NCBI GenBank assembly: GCA_016712885.1
Contig: JADJQF010000033.1
Coordinates: 124,001 to 188,000, forward strand
Reading direction: 5' to 3'
DNA length: 64,000 bases
From: Candidatus Flexicrinis proximus
GTDB taxonomy: Bacteria > Chloroflexota > Anaerolineae > Aggregatilineales > Phototrophicaceae
A program made the translations under genes and the position numbers. The notes below the pieces were generated by a model. The model saw nothing but the letters and a program-made list of their open reading frames with translations, searched no databases and was not told where the DNA came from. Positions 17,240 through 26,093 of this stretch are shown here, one piece after another. Position 1 is the stretch's first letter; the number at the start of each line of letters is the position of its first letter.

Positions 17240-17334
17240 GTGGTGGCAGCGCCTCCACACCCCCGCGAGTGGCAGGAGTGCAAAGACCGCCACCGGGGAT
17301 CGGGGCCGAACCCCAACGAAAGTGGATAACACGC
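17240..17334 (+). repeat. Dispersed palindromic repeat, remnant (d)
   Basis: The GTGG(T)GGC/GCCTCCAC arm (17240-17258) and the distal tail CACCGGGG to GATAACACGC are kept; the middle hairpins are missing. It lies in the 267-bp gap between dppC (ends 17372) and the pyruvate-kinase-like gene. It is one of two copies not oriented with the preceding gene end. Confidence 0.7.
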
Positions 17335-17371
17335 GCTCGGAACTGGCTGCTGAAGACCAACAGCGGATGGT

Positions 17372-18331
17372 TTAGTTTGTCCCTCTGAGACGGGGGTCCA
17401 GGGCGTCGCGCAGGCCGTCACCGAGCAGGTTGAAGCCGAGGACGCAGAAGGTGATCGCGATGCCCGGAAAGAACACCATGTGCGGCGAGGTGACCACGTA
17501 GGCGCGGCTTTCCGCCAGCATTTGTCCCCATTCCGGCGTGGGCGGCTGGGCGCCGAGTCCGAGGAATGACAGTCCCGCCGTTTCGATGACTGCCGTGCCG
17601 ATACCCAGCGTGGCCTGCACGATCAGCGGGGTGAGGACGTTGGGGAGGATATTCAGGAACATCAGGCGCATCGGCCCGGCACCGAGCGCGCGGCCTGCGA
17701 TCACGTATTCCATCTCCCGGGCGCTGAGGACGCTGGCACGGGTAAGCCGCGCATAGACCGGTATCGACACGATTCCAATCGCCAGCAGTGCGTTTTGCAG
17801 GCCGGGGCCGGCCATCGTCACGATCGCAATCGCCAGCAGCAGCGAGGGGAACGCCAGCAGCACGTCCATCGAACGCATCAGCAGGTCGTCCAGCCAGCCG
17901 CCGAAGAACCCCGCCATGAGTCCGATCAATGTTCCCACCGCGGCGCTGAACGCGACCACGCTGATTCCAATCATCAGCGATACCCGCGTGCCGTGAATGA
18001 TCCGGCTGAAGATATCGCGGGCATTCAGATCCAGGCCCATCAGGTGCATGGGGTCCGTGCAGCCGGCCAGCGGGATACACGGTCCTTTGGTCGGCAGGCG
18101 CACACCCGCAACCGACTCCCCTGGTACATCCAGCATCGACTGTATCGGGTTATGGGTGGCGATGATGTCGGCCAGCAGTGCCAGCAGCACCAGAATTCCG
18201 ATCATAATCAGCCCGACGACAGCCGAACGGCTGTGCAGGATGCGCTGAATCGTATCCTGCATCGGGCTGCGCAGCGGTCGGATGGCCTCGTCTTTGAGGG
18301 AGACGGGTTTTGGCGTCAAAGCTGAAGTCAT
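17372..18331 (-). CDS. dppC: Peptide ABC transporter permease, DppC type
   Basis: Encodes 319 residues. A cytosolic N-terminal segment and one helix (about 38-58) precede a BPD_transp_1 core of about five helices. The ATPase-docking EAA-type loop reads AREMEYVIAGRALGAGPMRL, and AGLSFLGLGAQPPTPEWGQM is the typical DppC C-terminal signature. The gene starts two bases after the dppB stop, so translation is probably coupled. With DppB it forms the membrane channel for peptides delivered by the binding protein encoded two genes upstream. No DppD/DppF ATPase genes are in the window. Confidence 0.92.
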   Translation of the reverse strand: MTSALTPKPVSLKDEAIRPLRSPMQDTIQRILHSRSAVVGLIMIGILVLLALLADIIATHNPIQSMLDVPGESVAGVRLPTKGPCIPLAGCTDPMHLMGLDLNARDIFSRIIHGTRVSLMIGISVVAFSAAVGTLIGLMAGFFGGWLDDLLMRSMDVLLAFPSLLLAIAIVTMAGPGLQNALLAIGIVSIPVYARLTRASVLSAREMEYVIAGRALGAGPMRLMFLNILPNVLTPLIVQATLGIGTAVIETAGLSFLGLGAQPPTPEWGQMLAESRAYVVTSPHMVFFPGIAITFCVLGFNLLGDGLRDALDPRLRGTN

Positions 18332-18333
18332 GG

Positions 18334-19410
18334 TTATTTCAATCTGATGCGAGGGTCAAGCAAGCCGTAAATCATGTCGACCAGCAGGTTGATGACCACA
18401 AATGAGATGGCGGCCACCAGCGTCACCGACTGGACGACGTTGTAATCGCGCGCGGTGATGCCGTCGTAGAGCGTGCGCCCGATGCCCGTGAGTCCGAAGA
18501 CGGTTTCAGTCAGCACCGCGCCGCTGAACAGGAAGCCGAAATTCAGGCCAATGATGGTCACAATCGGCAGCAGGGCATTACGGAAGGCATGCCGGAACAC
18601 CACGTTTCGTTCAGCGAGTCCTTTGGCGCGTGCCGTACGGACGTAATCCTGGTTCAGCGCTTCCAGCAGCGCCGAGCGTGTCATACGGGCGATAATGGCC
18701 AGCGGGATGGTGCCGACGGTGATCGCCGGCAGGATCATGTGGCGGAACGAATCCCAGAATAATTCCCAATTGCCGGTAATCAGGCCGTTGAGCAGGGTAA
18801 AGCGTCCGAGGAATGTCCACAGGTCCGGCGGGGTCTGACCGTCGGTAACCCAGCCCCAGACTTCATAATACGGGGCGGGATTCATGCCTGCGGTCAGCCG
18901 GCCTGACGGCGGCAGCACAAAAGGCGTGTCTTTCAGTACGACCGCGAATAAGTAGCTCAGCATCAGCCCAAGCCAGAACACCGGTATGCTGATGCCGATG
19001 TTGGCCCCCAGCATGGTGGCGACGTCCAGCGGCGAGTTGTGCCGGTAGGCGGATATGATTCCCAGCGGGACCCCCAGCGTGGTGGCGATAATCAGCGCCG
19101 TCAGCGCCAGTTCGATCGTCACCGGCAGGCGTTCGGCCAGCATTTCGGTCACTGGCTTTCCGAAGCGGAACGATTCGCCGAGGTCGCCGGTCACAAAATG
19201 GCTGATATAAATCACGAACTGTACGGGGATGGGTTTATCGAGACCATTGCGGATGATGAACCGGTCGCAGGACTCTTGTGTGGCACGTTCACCGAGAATG
19301 GCGCGGCATGCATCGCCTTTTACCCCGCGTGCCATGACAAACGTCACCAGCAAAATGCCGAACAGCACCGGCAGGGAAGAGACTAAACGGCGAATCAGAA
19401 ATCGGGACAT
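18334..19410 (-). CDS. dppB: Peptide ABC transporter permease, DppB type
   Basis: Encodes 358 residues. It begins SRFLIRRLVSSLPVLFGILLVTFVM, the hallmark N-terminus of DppB/OppB, followed by GDLGESFRFGKPV and an EAA loop (DYVRTARAKGLAERNVVFRH). About six membrane helices are visible, with an inserted periplasmic loop near 165-215. It is the second gene of the operon, 72 bp after the binding-protein gene and separated from it by a strong hairpin. Confidence 0.92.
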   Translation of the reverse strand: MSRFLIRRLVSSLPVLFGILLVTFVMARGVKGDACRAILGERATQESCDRFIIRNGLDKPIPVQFVIYISHFVTGDLGESFRFGKPVTEMLAERLPVTIELALTALIIATTLGVPLGIISAYRHNSPLDVATMLGANIGISIPVFWLGLMLSYLFAVVLKDTPFVLPPSGRLTAGMNPAPYYEVWGWVTDGQTPPDLWTFLGRFTLLNGLITGNWELFWDSFRHMILPAITVGTIPLAIIARMTRSALLEALNQDYVRTARAKGLAERNVVFRHAFRNALLPIVTIIGLNFGFLFSGAVLTETVFGLTGIGRTLYDGITARDYNVVQSVTLVAAISFVVINLLVDMIYGLLDPRIRLK

Positions 19411-19429
19411 TATGGCCCTACAGGATACG

Positions 19430-19458
19430 GTAAGGGCGCGGTTTTGCCGCGCCCTTAC
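19430..19458 (-). terminator. Intercistronic hairpin between binding-protein and permease genes
   Basis: A perfect 12-bp stem, GTAAGGGCGCGG with CCGCGCCCTTAC, and a 5-nt loop, located between the stop of the binding-protein gene and dppB. No T-run follows. In many ABC operons such a structure protects the upstream message or causes partial termination, giving excess binding protein; that role is inferred. Confidence 0.75.
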
Positions 19459-19482
19459 ACTGTTTGCACGTGATCTTACAGG

Positions 19483-21093
19483 TTACTCGGTTGCCGGGGC
19501 GTTGATGAAGCCGCCGAACAGCGCGCCGAAGTATTCGAACTGGCCGGTGTTGCCGACATGCAGCGGGTGCGAGGCATCCCACTGGACGACCCACGACAGG
19601 ACGACGTCATTGGCGTCCAGGGTATCGCCATTGTGGAAGGTCACGCCGTCGCGCAGGACGAACGTCCACTCGGTTAGATCTCCGTTAGCGCTGTAGCTCT
19701 CGGCCAGCGCCGGGATGACGGCAGTGCCGCCCACTTCGAAGGCCAGCAGCGATTCCACGACCTGCTCGCAGGCGCGCAGCGATTCGCCGTCGGTCTCGTC
19801 GGCGCAGTACATGCCGATGGGCTCGGCGTTCTGCAGCCACACGAACACGTCGTCAGCCGGATCTTCCATCACAGAGAACTGCTCGTTGCCGAGCGGGCTG
19901 GAATGCGCGCCAACGATGCCGGCGCTGTACGCAACAGCCGAACCGCCATGCGCCACAGGGACCATCGGGACGAGATCGCGGATCGCGGCATTGGCTCCGG
20001 CGTAAATCGCATTACGTTCGGCCAGATCGACCAGCTGAGCAGCGGCCTTCAGGGGCTCGGTGATTTCCGGGAACTTGTTGCCGAACTGGATGTTCTGGTT
20101 ATCACCGAAGTGGTAATCGAGGAAGTTGGTGGCATCGGGATAGTCCGCGCCCCAGCCCAGAAGATAGAACGGGTCGGTACCGGCCTGCGTTCCGGCGATG
20201 AATTCGCCCGACTCGACGACCTGAACGGTCACGACGATGCCAATTTCCGCCAGCTGCGCGGCGATGTCGTTGGCGACAACGCCCGGGGTGGGCAGGTAGC
20301 CACGCACGACGTCACGATACTGCAGGGTGACATTCAGCGGCAGCTCAAGGCCGCTCTCGGCCAGCAGGGCGCGCGCCGTGTCGAGGTTGTACTCGAGCGC
20401 CGGGACGTCCGGGGTGTAACCGCTGGCGATCGACGGCGGCATGAACTGGGTGGCGACCGACGAACCTTCGGGGTAGAAGTTGTCGACGATGCGCTGCTTG
20501 TTGATCGCATGCGAAATGGCCTGACGGAGCTTCACATTGTCGAACGGCGCGATGGTGTTGTTGAAGCCGATGTAGAAGACGTTGGTACCAACGCGCGGGT
20601 ACAGGGCGAGGTTCGGATCGCTTTCGATCACCGCAAAGTCCGCCGGACCCGGGTTGTCGATGGCATCTGCCGTACCTGCCTGAAGCTCGGTCACGCGAGC
20701 GGCCGATTCGCTGTTCCAACGGAAGATCAGGGTCGGCTCGTTGGCCGCTTCGCCCCAATAGCTTTCATTGGCGGTGAAGACAATCTCGTTGCCTCTGTCC
20801 CAACGCTCCACCTTATAGGGGCCGGTACCCACCGCGTTATCGACAGGCGCGCCGCCAGTCTCTTCCAGATGGGTGGCGGACTGAATGCCGAAGGCCGAGA
20901 ACGCAGCCTTCGACGGGAAGGCGGGATCGGGCACGCACAGCGTAAACTTGACCGTCAGGGTGTCAACGGCTTCGATGGACTTGATGATGCCGCCATATTC
21001 GCAGCCGCCATCGACCATCATCAATTCTTCCTGCGCAGCGGCAGGGACCATTGCCAGCGCCAGAAGCGCCAACAGCAGCACAAATTTCTTCAT
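19483..21093 (-). CDS. Peptide-binding protein of the SBP_bac_5 family, circularly permuted
   Basis: Encodes 536 residues with a signal peptide (cleavage near AAAQEE). Parts of the SBP_bac_5 fold occur out of normal order. IKSIEAVDTLTVKFTL is at 37-52 and VGTGPYKVERW at 88-98, motifs normally near residue 150-200. The usual C-terminal part, MVPVAHGGSAVAY to SPLGNEQFSVM, is followed directly by what is normally the N-terminus: CEQVVESLLAFEVGG, IPALAESYSA and LRDGVTFHNGDTLDANDV (about 440-495). All pieces are present once, so this is a permutation and not a truncation. It would capture peptides outside the membrane for DppBC. The ATG follows GAGGAG by 7 nt. Confidence 0.88.
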   Translation of the reverse strand: MKKFVLLLALLALAMVPAAAQEELMMVDGGCEYGGIIKSIEAVDTLTVKFTLCVPDPAFPSKAAFSAFGIQSATHLEETGGAPVDNAVGTGPYKVERWDRGNEIVFTANESYWGEAANEPTLIFRWNSESAARVTELQAGTADAIDNPGPADFAVIESDPNLALYPRVGTNVFYIGFNNTIAPFDNVKLRQAISHAINKQRIVDNFYPEGSSVATQFMPPSIASGYTPDVPALEYNLDTARALLAESGLELPLNVTLQYRDVVRGYLPTPGVVANDIAAQLAEIGIVVTVQVVESGEFIAGTQAGTDPFYLLGWGADYPDATNFLDYHFGDNQNIQFGNKFPEITEPLKAAAQLVDLAERNAIYAGANAAIRDLVPMVPVAHGGSAVAYSAGIVGAHSSPLGNEQFSVMEDPADDVFVWLQNAEPIGMYCADETDGESLRACEQVVESLLAFEVGGTAVIPALAESYSANGDLTEWTFVLRDGVTFHNGDTLDANDVVLSWVVQWDASHPLHVGNTGQFEYFGALFGGFINAPATE

Positions 21094-21318
21094 TTTTCTC
21101 TCCTCGTGAGAAGAATCCGTTCTCCAACGGCAGCCTGATTGAAAGGCTTGCTGTCAGACTTTCACTTTAACACACGGCGCCGCGCCATGCCAGTAGACAA
21201 CGCGAAGCTAACATCCGCCGTTTTTCGGTCATTTCCACCATTCCATCAGTGCTCTGACCGGCCGAATCGCATTGGTTTCCCCTTTCGCCCACGTCATATC
21301 TCCCTTTACACTTAGGGC

Positions 21319-22227
21319 ATGACGACTTTTGATGGCTTTGCTTCTGAACTTGGAGACCGGCTTCAGCGGGACGTGCCGCTGGCGAAGTTCACGGCGGCCC
21401 GCCTCGGCGGCCCCGCCGATTGGCTGTATATGGCCCGCTCCGATACCGATGAACTTACCGCGGTCGTGCGCGCGGCGTGGGCTGCCGGCCTGCCGGTGCG
21501 GGTGATTGGCGGGGGCGCGAATGTCCTGGTCAGCGACCTTGGCGTGCGCGGACTGGTGGTTATCAACAAGATCACCCGCGTCGAAGCGGTTGGTGAGGGC
21601 CTGCTGCAGGTGTCGGCAGGGACGCCGCTGACCTACCTGTGCCGCGAATGTGCCGCGCGCGGGCTGCGCGGGTTTGAGTGGGCCGTCGCTGTGCCGGGTA
21701 CGCTCGGCGGGGCGGCGATCAATAACGCCGGCGCCCACGGCGGGGCCATGCGCGACACGGTGGTTTCAGCGACGGTGGTTGAGCCGGAGTCCGCGCGTGA
21801 ATGGTCCGCCGCCGATCTCGCCTACGACTACCGTCACTCCGCGCTGAAGTCGCGTGCCGACCGCCGCTATCTGTTGACTGGAGCGCTGCTGCGCTTCGAC
21901 TCCGACGATCCCGCAGCCATTAGCGCGCGCATGGACGAGTACAACGCCTACCGCAAGCGCACCCAGCCGCCGGGCGCCAGCCTGGGCAGCGTCTTCAAGA
22001 ATCCCCCGGGCGACTACGCCGGTCGCCTCATCGAAGCCGCCGGACTCAAAGGTTTCCGGATCGGCTCGGCACAGGTTTCGCCGATCCACGCGAATTTCTT
22101 CCTGAATGAGGGCGGCAGCGCAAACGCCGCGGACTACTACGCGCTGGTCCGGCACGTACAGGCGGCGGTCCTCGCCCACTCCGGCATCTCCCTCGAACCC
22201 GAGATCGAGTTCGTCGGCGCCTTTTAG
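21319..22227 (+). CDS. murB: UDP-N-acetylenolpyruvoylglucosamine reductase
   Basis: Encodes 302 residues, the usual length of the short (type II) MurB. FAD-binding motifs are VIGGGANVLVSD (about 62-73) and AVPGTLGGAAINNAGAHGG (about 123-142). The catalytic proton-donor Ser is in SLGSVFKNP, followed by AGLKGFRIGSAQVSPIHANFFLN; the C-terminal Glu lies in LEPEIEFVG. It reduces the enolpyruvyl group to make UDP-MurNAc in the cytosol, the second committed step of peptidoglycan synthesis. AGGG lies just before the ATG at 21319. It stands alone, not in a mur cluster. Confidence 0.96.
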   Translation: MTTFDGFASELGDRLQRDVPLAKFTAARLGGPADWLYMARSDTDELTAVVRAAWAAGLPVRVIGGGANVLVSDLGVRGLVVINKITRVEAVGEGLLQVSAGTPLTYLCRECAARGLRGFEWAVAVPGTLGGAAINNAGAHGGAMRDTVVSATVVEPESAREWSAADLAYDYRHSALKSRADRRYLLTGALLRFDSDDPAAISARMDEYNAYRKRTQPPGASLGSVFKNPPGDYAGRLIEAAGLKGFRIGSAQVSPIHANFFLNEGGSANAADYYALVRHVQAAVLAHSGISLEPEIEFVGAF

Positions 22228-22250
22228 AGGCTGTTTCGCACTTTTAGGTT

Positions 22251-22315
22251 GTGGAGGCGCTGCCTCCACGCCTCCGCGAGGGACTTGCGCCCCTCGACCC
22301 CTGATCTGCGATTTG
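22251..22315 (+). repeat. Dispersed palindromic repeat, short copy (e)
   Basis: GTGGAGGC/GCCTCCAC and the GAGGGAC/GCCCCTC hairpin are intact; the long hairpin stops after GCGATTTG. It starts 23 bp after the murB stop, same orientation. Confidence 0.85.
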
Positions 22316-22469
22316 TCAGCCCGCGGCAGTCACTTTCTCAAACGGTCTGTGGCAACTGACAACTGACGGCTAAAAGCGATAGTGTCACGATCAGCAGCGC
22401 GCTCAACGCTCGGCGCTTTTGAGATGCGTTACAATTGGTCTTGTGATTGGGCATCCGAGAGGCGGTGCC

Positions 22470-24086
22470 ATGCAGTATTCGCGGTACACCGAGCAGATAA
22501 CCGCCGCCGAATGGCGCTGGGTGCTGATTCTTGCGACAGCGCTGGTGATCCTGGCTATGCTGCCGTTCGCGCTGGTGCCGGTTGCCCTGAACGGACAATC
22601 CCGGTCGTTTATGGGTGTCGTACACGACCCGCAGGAGGCCGCGTCCGCGCTGGCCTCGGTGCGTCTGGGCGTGCAGAACGAGTGGCTGTGGCGCGACCTG
22701 CACACGCCCGAGCCGCAGCGTGGGATTGTTTCCGATTCGCTGTATATCGTGTTGGGTCAGATCGCACGCATTTCCCGGCTCGACCCGCTGGCGCTCTTTC
22801 ATGTCGCGCGGGCGCTTGCCGCGCTGTTCATGTTCCATGCCCTGTATGCCCTCAGCGCAGCGATCTGGACGAGGGTCAATTCCCGGCGCATTTTCTGGCT
22901 GCTTGCGTCGGTCGGTGCCGGCGTCGGCTGGATCGTCGCGCCCCTGATCCAGCAGGCGACACCCGACATCCAGATTTCGCTGATGTTCCCGTTTCATGCG
23001 GTCCTGACTAACGTCCACCTGCCGCTGGCGGTCGGCTGCATCAGTTTCCTTGTCGCTGCGATGCTCGATTCGCTGCGTCCTGACTTCGACGCGATGCCAG
23101 CCGTGACGAACGGCGGCCTGACCCTTATCGTCTTCTCCATCACCCTCGCGCTGATTTTCCCGCAGGCGTTCGCGCCGCTGGGTATCGCCTATGGGCTTTC
23201 GCTGGCCTTTGAGGCTGCCCGCCGCAAATCGACGCAGCGCAGCTTGCAGTGGTTCGGCTGGTTTATCATCCCTGCGCTGCCGCTGATCGTCTACAACATC
23301 ATCGTGGTGCTGGGCAACCCGCTCATCATGGAGCTCTGGCAGCTTGACGCACAGGACAACGTCCCTACGCTCGCACATCTGCTGATTGCGCTGGGGCTGC
23401 CGCTGGTGATCGCCCTGCCCGGATTGTGGCGCGCGCTCCGCCGTTTCGAATCCGATGGCAGCGCCTTTATGCTGATCTGGCTGATCGCGATGCTGGTGCT
23501 TGCCTATACGCTGCCGTTCATACGCGGCCAGTTCCTGTTTGGCCTGATGCTGCCGATCGCCTATTTCGCTGCGCGTGCTTCCGGCGATTTCTGGTTTCCG
23601 CTTATCCGCCAGCGCTACTGGCGCTTCCGGTTGGTGGCGGCCTTGATTCCGGTTCTGGTCGCCAGCCAGGCGGTCGCGCTGCTCGCGCCGCTGTCCGACG
23701 CGCTCCCGGCCATGACGCTGCCATCCGATTACGCCGCCGCCTTCACTTATCTCCGCGGCCGGCAGAGCGACGCGGTCGTGTTGAGTGCCGCGCCGGTTGG
23801 GATCTGGCTGCCCGCCTGGACCGGAAAACAGGTTGTCGCCGCGTCGCCAGACCTGACGCTCGATTTCACGGGTAAATCCGCAGCGGTCGCGCGCTGGTAC
23901 GCTGCGAGCGATCCGGCGACCTGTGAGGCGCTGCTCTCGCGCCTGCCGAGCCGATCGACGCCGTATGAGGTGCGCTATGTGATCGTCGGCCCGGTCGAAC
24001 GCCGGCTCGGGACGGCTGCTTGCGCTGCCGGATTGGTCGAGATGGCCCGCTTTAATACGGTCACCGTTTACCTGGTGACGCGATAG
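22470..24086 (+). CDS. Large multi-pass membrane protein, GT-C/PMT-like glycosyltransferase candidate
   Basis: Encodes 538 residues from ATG 22470 (GAGGCGG 5 nt upstream; a longer in-frame start at 22419 is unsupported). About ten to twelve membrane helices are followed by a C-terminal soluble region of about 110 residues (AFTYLRGRQSDAVVLSAAP, APVGIWLPAWTGKQV). An early extracytosolic loop carries VVHDPQEAASALASVRLG, which could hold the acidic residue typical of lipid-phosphate-sugar-dependent enzymes. Layout and position before a GT2/sugar-transferase pair suggest cell-surface glycan work, but no family signature is certain. Confidence 0.6.
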   Translation: MQYSRYTEQITAAEWRWVLILATALVILAMLPFALVPVALNGQSRSFMGVVHDPQEAASALASVRLGVQNEWLWRDLHTPEPQRGIVSDSLYIVLGQIARISRLDPLALFHVARALAALFMFHALYALSAAIWTRVNSRRIFWLLASVGAGVGWIVAPLIQQATPDIQISLMFPFHAVLTNVHLPLAVGCISFLVAAMLDSLRPDFDAMPAVTNGGLTLIVFSITLALIFPQAFAPLGIAYGLSLAFEAARRKSTQRSLQWFGWFIIPALPLIVYNIIVVLGNPLIMELWQLDAQDNVPTLAHLLIALGLPLVIALPGLWRALRRFESDGSAFMLIWLIAMLVLAYTLPFIRGQFLFGLMLPIAYFAARASGDFWFPLIRQRYWRFRLVAALIPVLVASQAVALLAPLSDALPAMTLPSDYAAAFTYLRGRQSDAVVLSAAPVGIWLPAWTGKQVVAASPDLTLDFTGKSAAVARWYAASDPATCEALLSRLPSRSTPYEVRYVIVGPVERRLGTAACAAGLVEMARFNTVTVYLVTR

Positions 24087-24110
24087 AGCGGACGGCACCC
24101 CCGGACAACA

Positions 24111-24141
24111 AGAACGCCCCGGTCATCTGACGGGGCGTTCT
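24111..24141 (+). terminator. Hairpin after the multi-pass membrane protein gene
   Basis: A perfect 10-bp stem, AGAACGCCCC with GGGGCGTTCT, and an 11-nt loop, 24 bp past the stop. There is no T-run, so it is an imperfect intrinsic terminator or a 3'-end stabiliser. Confidence 0.65.
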
Positions 24142-24162
24142 ATAGGCTGCTATGAACTTAGT

Positions 24163-24212
24163 GTGAAGGTGCTGCCTCCACACCTCGGCGAGGGACTTGC
24201 GCCCCTCGACCA
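24163..24212 (+). repeat. Dispersed palindromic repeat, short copy (f)
   Basis: Retains GTGAAGGTGCTGCCTCCAC and the GAGGGAC/GCCCCTC hairpin only. It lies between the convergent membrane-protein and cysC genes, 76 bp after the plus-strand stop. Confidence 0.8.
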
Positions 24213-24257
24213 GTCATCCACACGCTCTGTTGTCAGGACAAACCCCGATCCTGCGGC

Positions 24258-24797
24258 TTACTTCGCCGGGACGTAACCCTTTGCTTCGAGATAGGCCACG
24301 ATCTGCGCGAGGCACTCTTCCATTGTTCCCTGATCGGTGCGGATGTGCAGCTCCGGCGCTTCGGGGGCTTCGAACGGATCGTCGATGCCGGTGAAGTTCT
24401 TGACCAGGCCGGCGCGGGCTTTGGCGTACCAGCCCTTCACATCGCGGCCTTCGACCACTTCCAGCGGCGAGTCGATGTAGGTCTCGATGAAGTTGGTCGT
24501 GTGTTCCCGTACGTGGTGGCGCATCGCGGCGTAGGGCGAGATGAACGATGCCAGCACGCCGACATTGTTGCGGCTGAGCAGCTTGGCGACGAACGCGACG
24601 CGCTCGATGTTCTTGTCGCGGTCTTCCTTGCTGAAGCCGAGATCGCGGGTGAGTCCTTCGCGAACGGTGTCGCCATCGAGCCGTTCGATGCGCACGCCTC
24701 GCGCCCTGAGTTCAGCTTCGAGCGCGACGGCCAGCGTCGTTTTGCCCGCGCCGGATAAGCCGGTCATCCACAGCACAAAGCCGGGGTGGTCAATCAT
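24258..24797 (-). CDS. cysC: Adenylylsulfate kinase
   Basis: Encodes 179 residues, typical for stand-alone CysC. Walker A is GLSGAGKTT (about 13-21); RLDGDTVREGLTRDLGFSKEDR is the APS-binding segment, FISPYAAMR and KGWYAKARAGLVKNFTGIDDPFE follow. It phosphorylates adenylylsulfate to PAPS in the cytosol. No cysD, cysN, cysH or sulfotransferase gene is nearby, and the neighbours are surface-polysaccharide genes, so PAPS for sulfation is an alternative to assimilation. ATG 24797 is preferred over 24824 because AAGGA lies upstream. A possible promoter TTGTAC-N17-TATATA sits at 24812-24840, which would leave a very short leader. Confidence 0.93.
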   Translation of the reverse strand: MIDHPGFVLWMTGLSGAGKTTLAVALEAELRARGVRIERLDGDTVREGLTRDLGFSKEDRDKNIERVAFVAKLLSRNNVGVLASFISPYAAMRHHVREHTTNFIETYIDSPLEVVEGRDVKGWYAKARAGLVKNFTGIDDPFEAPEAPELHIRTDQGTMEECLAQIVAYLEAKGYVPAK

Positions 24798-25043
24798 GGG
24801 TGTGTGTTCCTTATATAGATACAAACTTCGGAGTGTACAATGCGGTCGACTATTCTACGTGCTGTGCGTTATGTTTCAAGTAACGAAGTGGTCGCGAACG
24901 GCAAATGCCCGCGTGTCGCTGCAACTGAGGCATAACTGCGGCCGCTTTTTCGCCGGGCGGCCACCTAACACCCTCTGTAACGTTGCAAGGCGCGCGGTTG
25001 TGGTAAAATGCCGGTCACTACGCCTAATTAAGTGTTCCAGCGC

Positions 25044-26093
25044 ATGACCGACCTCGGCATCGTCATCGTCAATTACAACACCCGCGATCAACTGCGCCGC
25101 GCGCTCCAGACCGTTAGCGCGAGCACGGGTCTTTCATTTAAAGTGGTCGTCGTCGACAACGCCAGCCCGGACGACAGCGTCGCTATGGTGCAGCGCGAGT
25201 TTCCGGCGGTTCATGTCATCGCCAGTGAAAAGAACGGCGGCTTCAGCTACGCCAACAATCTCGGCTTGCGCTGGCTGGGCTTCAGCGAGGACGGCTTCAC
25301 CGCCGAGGCTCCGCGCTATGCCTTACTCCTCAATCCCGATACCGAAACTCCGCCGGACACGCTGGCCGCCATGCTGCGCTTCATGGATACGCATTCCGAT
25401 GCCGGGATGAGCGGCTGCAAGCTGCTTCAGGCCGATGGCTCGCTCGATCTCGCCTGCCGGCGCTCCTTCCCGACGCCGCTGGTCGCCTTCTATCATTTCA
25501 GCGGCCTCGGCAAACTTTTCCCGCAGAGTCCGCGTTTCGCCCGCTATAACCTGACCTTCAAAGACCCGGACGGGACCTACGAGGTCGATTCGCTGGTCGG
25601 CGCTTTCACGCTGGTGCGCCGCGAAGCCCTCGCCCAGATCGGTCTGATGGACGAGACGTTCTTCATGTATGGCGAAGACATCGACTGGTGCTATCGCGTC
25701 AAACATGCCGGCTGGAAGGTGATGTACGTCGGCTCGGAACACATCCTGCATCTCAAAGGCACGGTGGGCCGCAAGAGCGCCAAAGCCCGCTATGAGTTTG
25801 CCCGCTCGATGCTGCTGTTTTACCGGAAGCATTACCGCCACGGCACGTCCTTCCCCGTCCATCTGGCGGTTTTGGCGGCGCTGGCCTTCAAGGGCGGGCG
25901 CCCGATGTGGGCTGAGATCAGGCATCCGACCCCCTTCCTGCCGACTGCCTACCCCATCGCTCTCGCCTCCGGCGTTTTGCCGACTGGCGTCAGCGGAGGA
26001 GACCCCGCGCCGGCTCCGGTTTCGACCATAGGGGCGCCGTCTGCGGTGCCTGTGCCCTCAGACGATCACGATATGCAGCGGATACCCCAATGA
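25044..26093 (+). CDS. Family 2 glycosyltransferase
   Basis: Encodes 349 residues. The GT2 GT-A fold begins GIVIVNYNTRDQLRRAL; the nucleotide-sugar site includes VVVDNASPDDS and LLLNPDTETP (the metal-binding DxD-like motif); VGAFTLVRREAL and YGEDIDWCYRVKHAGW are typical of rhamnosyltransferase-like members. A C-terminal Pro-rich tail is probably unstructured. Cytosolic or membrane-associated, it adds a sugar to a lipid-linked glycan. It overlaps the next gene by 4 bp (ATGA), so the two are translationally coupled and likely act on the same polysaccharide. The ATG at 25044 has no clear ribosome-binding site. Confidence 0.9.
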   Translation: MTDLGIVIVNYNTRDQLRRALQTVSASTGLSFKVVVVDNASPDDSVAMVQREFPAVHVIASEKNGGFSYANNLGLRWLGFSEDGFTAEAPRYALLLNPDTETPPDTLAAMLRFMDTHSDAGMSGCKLLQADGSLDLACRRSFPTPLVAFYHFSGLGKLFPQSPRFARYNLTFKDPDGTYEVDSLVGAFTLVRREALAQIGLMDETFFMYGEDIDWCYRVKHAGWKVMYVGSEHILHLKGTVGRKSAKARYEFARSMLLFYRKHYRHGTSFPVHLAVLAALAFKGGRPMWAEIRHPTPFLPTAYPIALASGVLPTGVSGGDPAPAPVSTIGAPSAVPVPSDDHDMQRIPQ

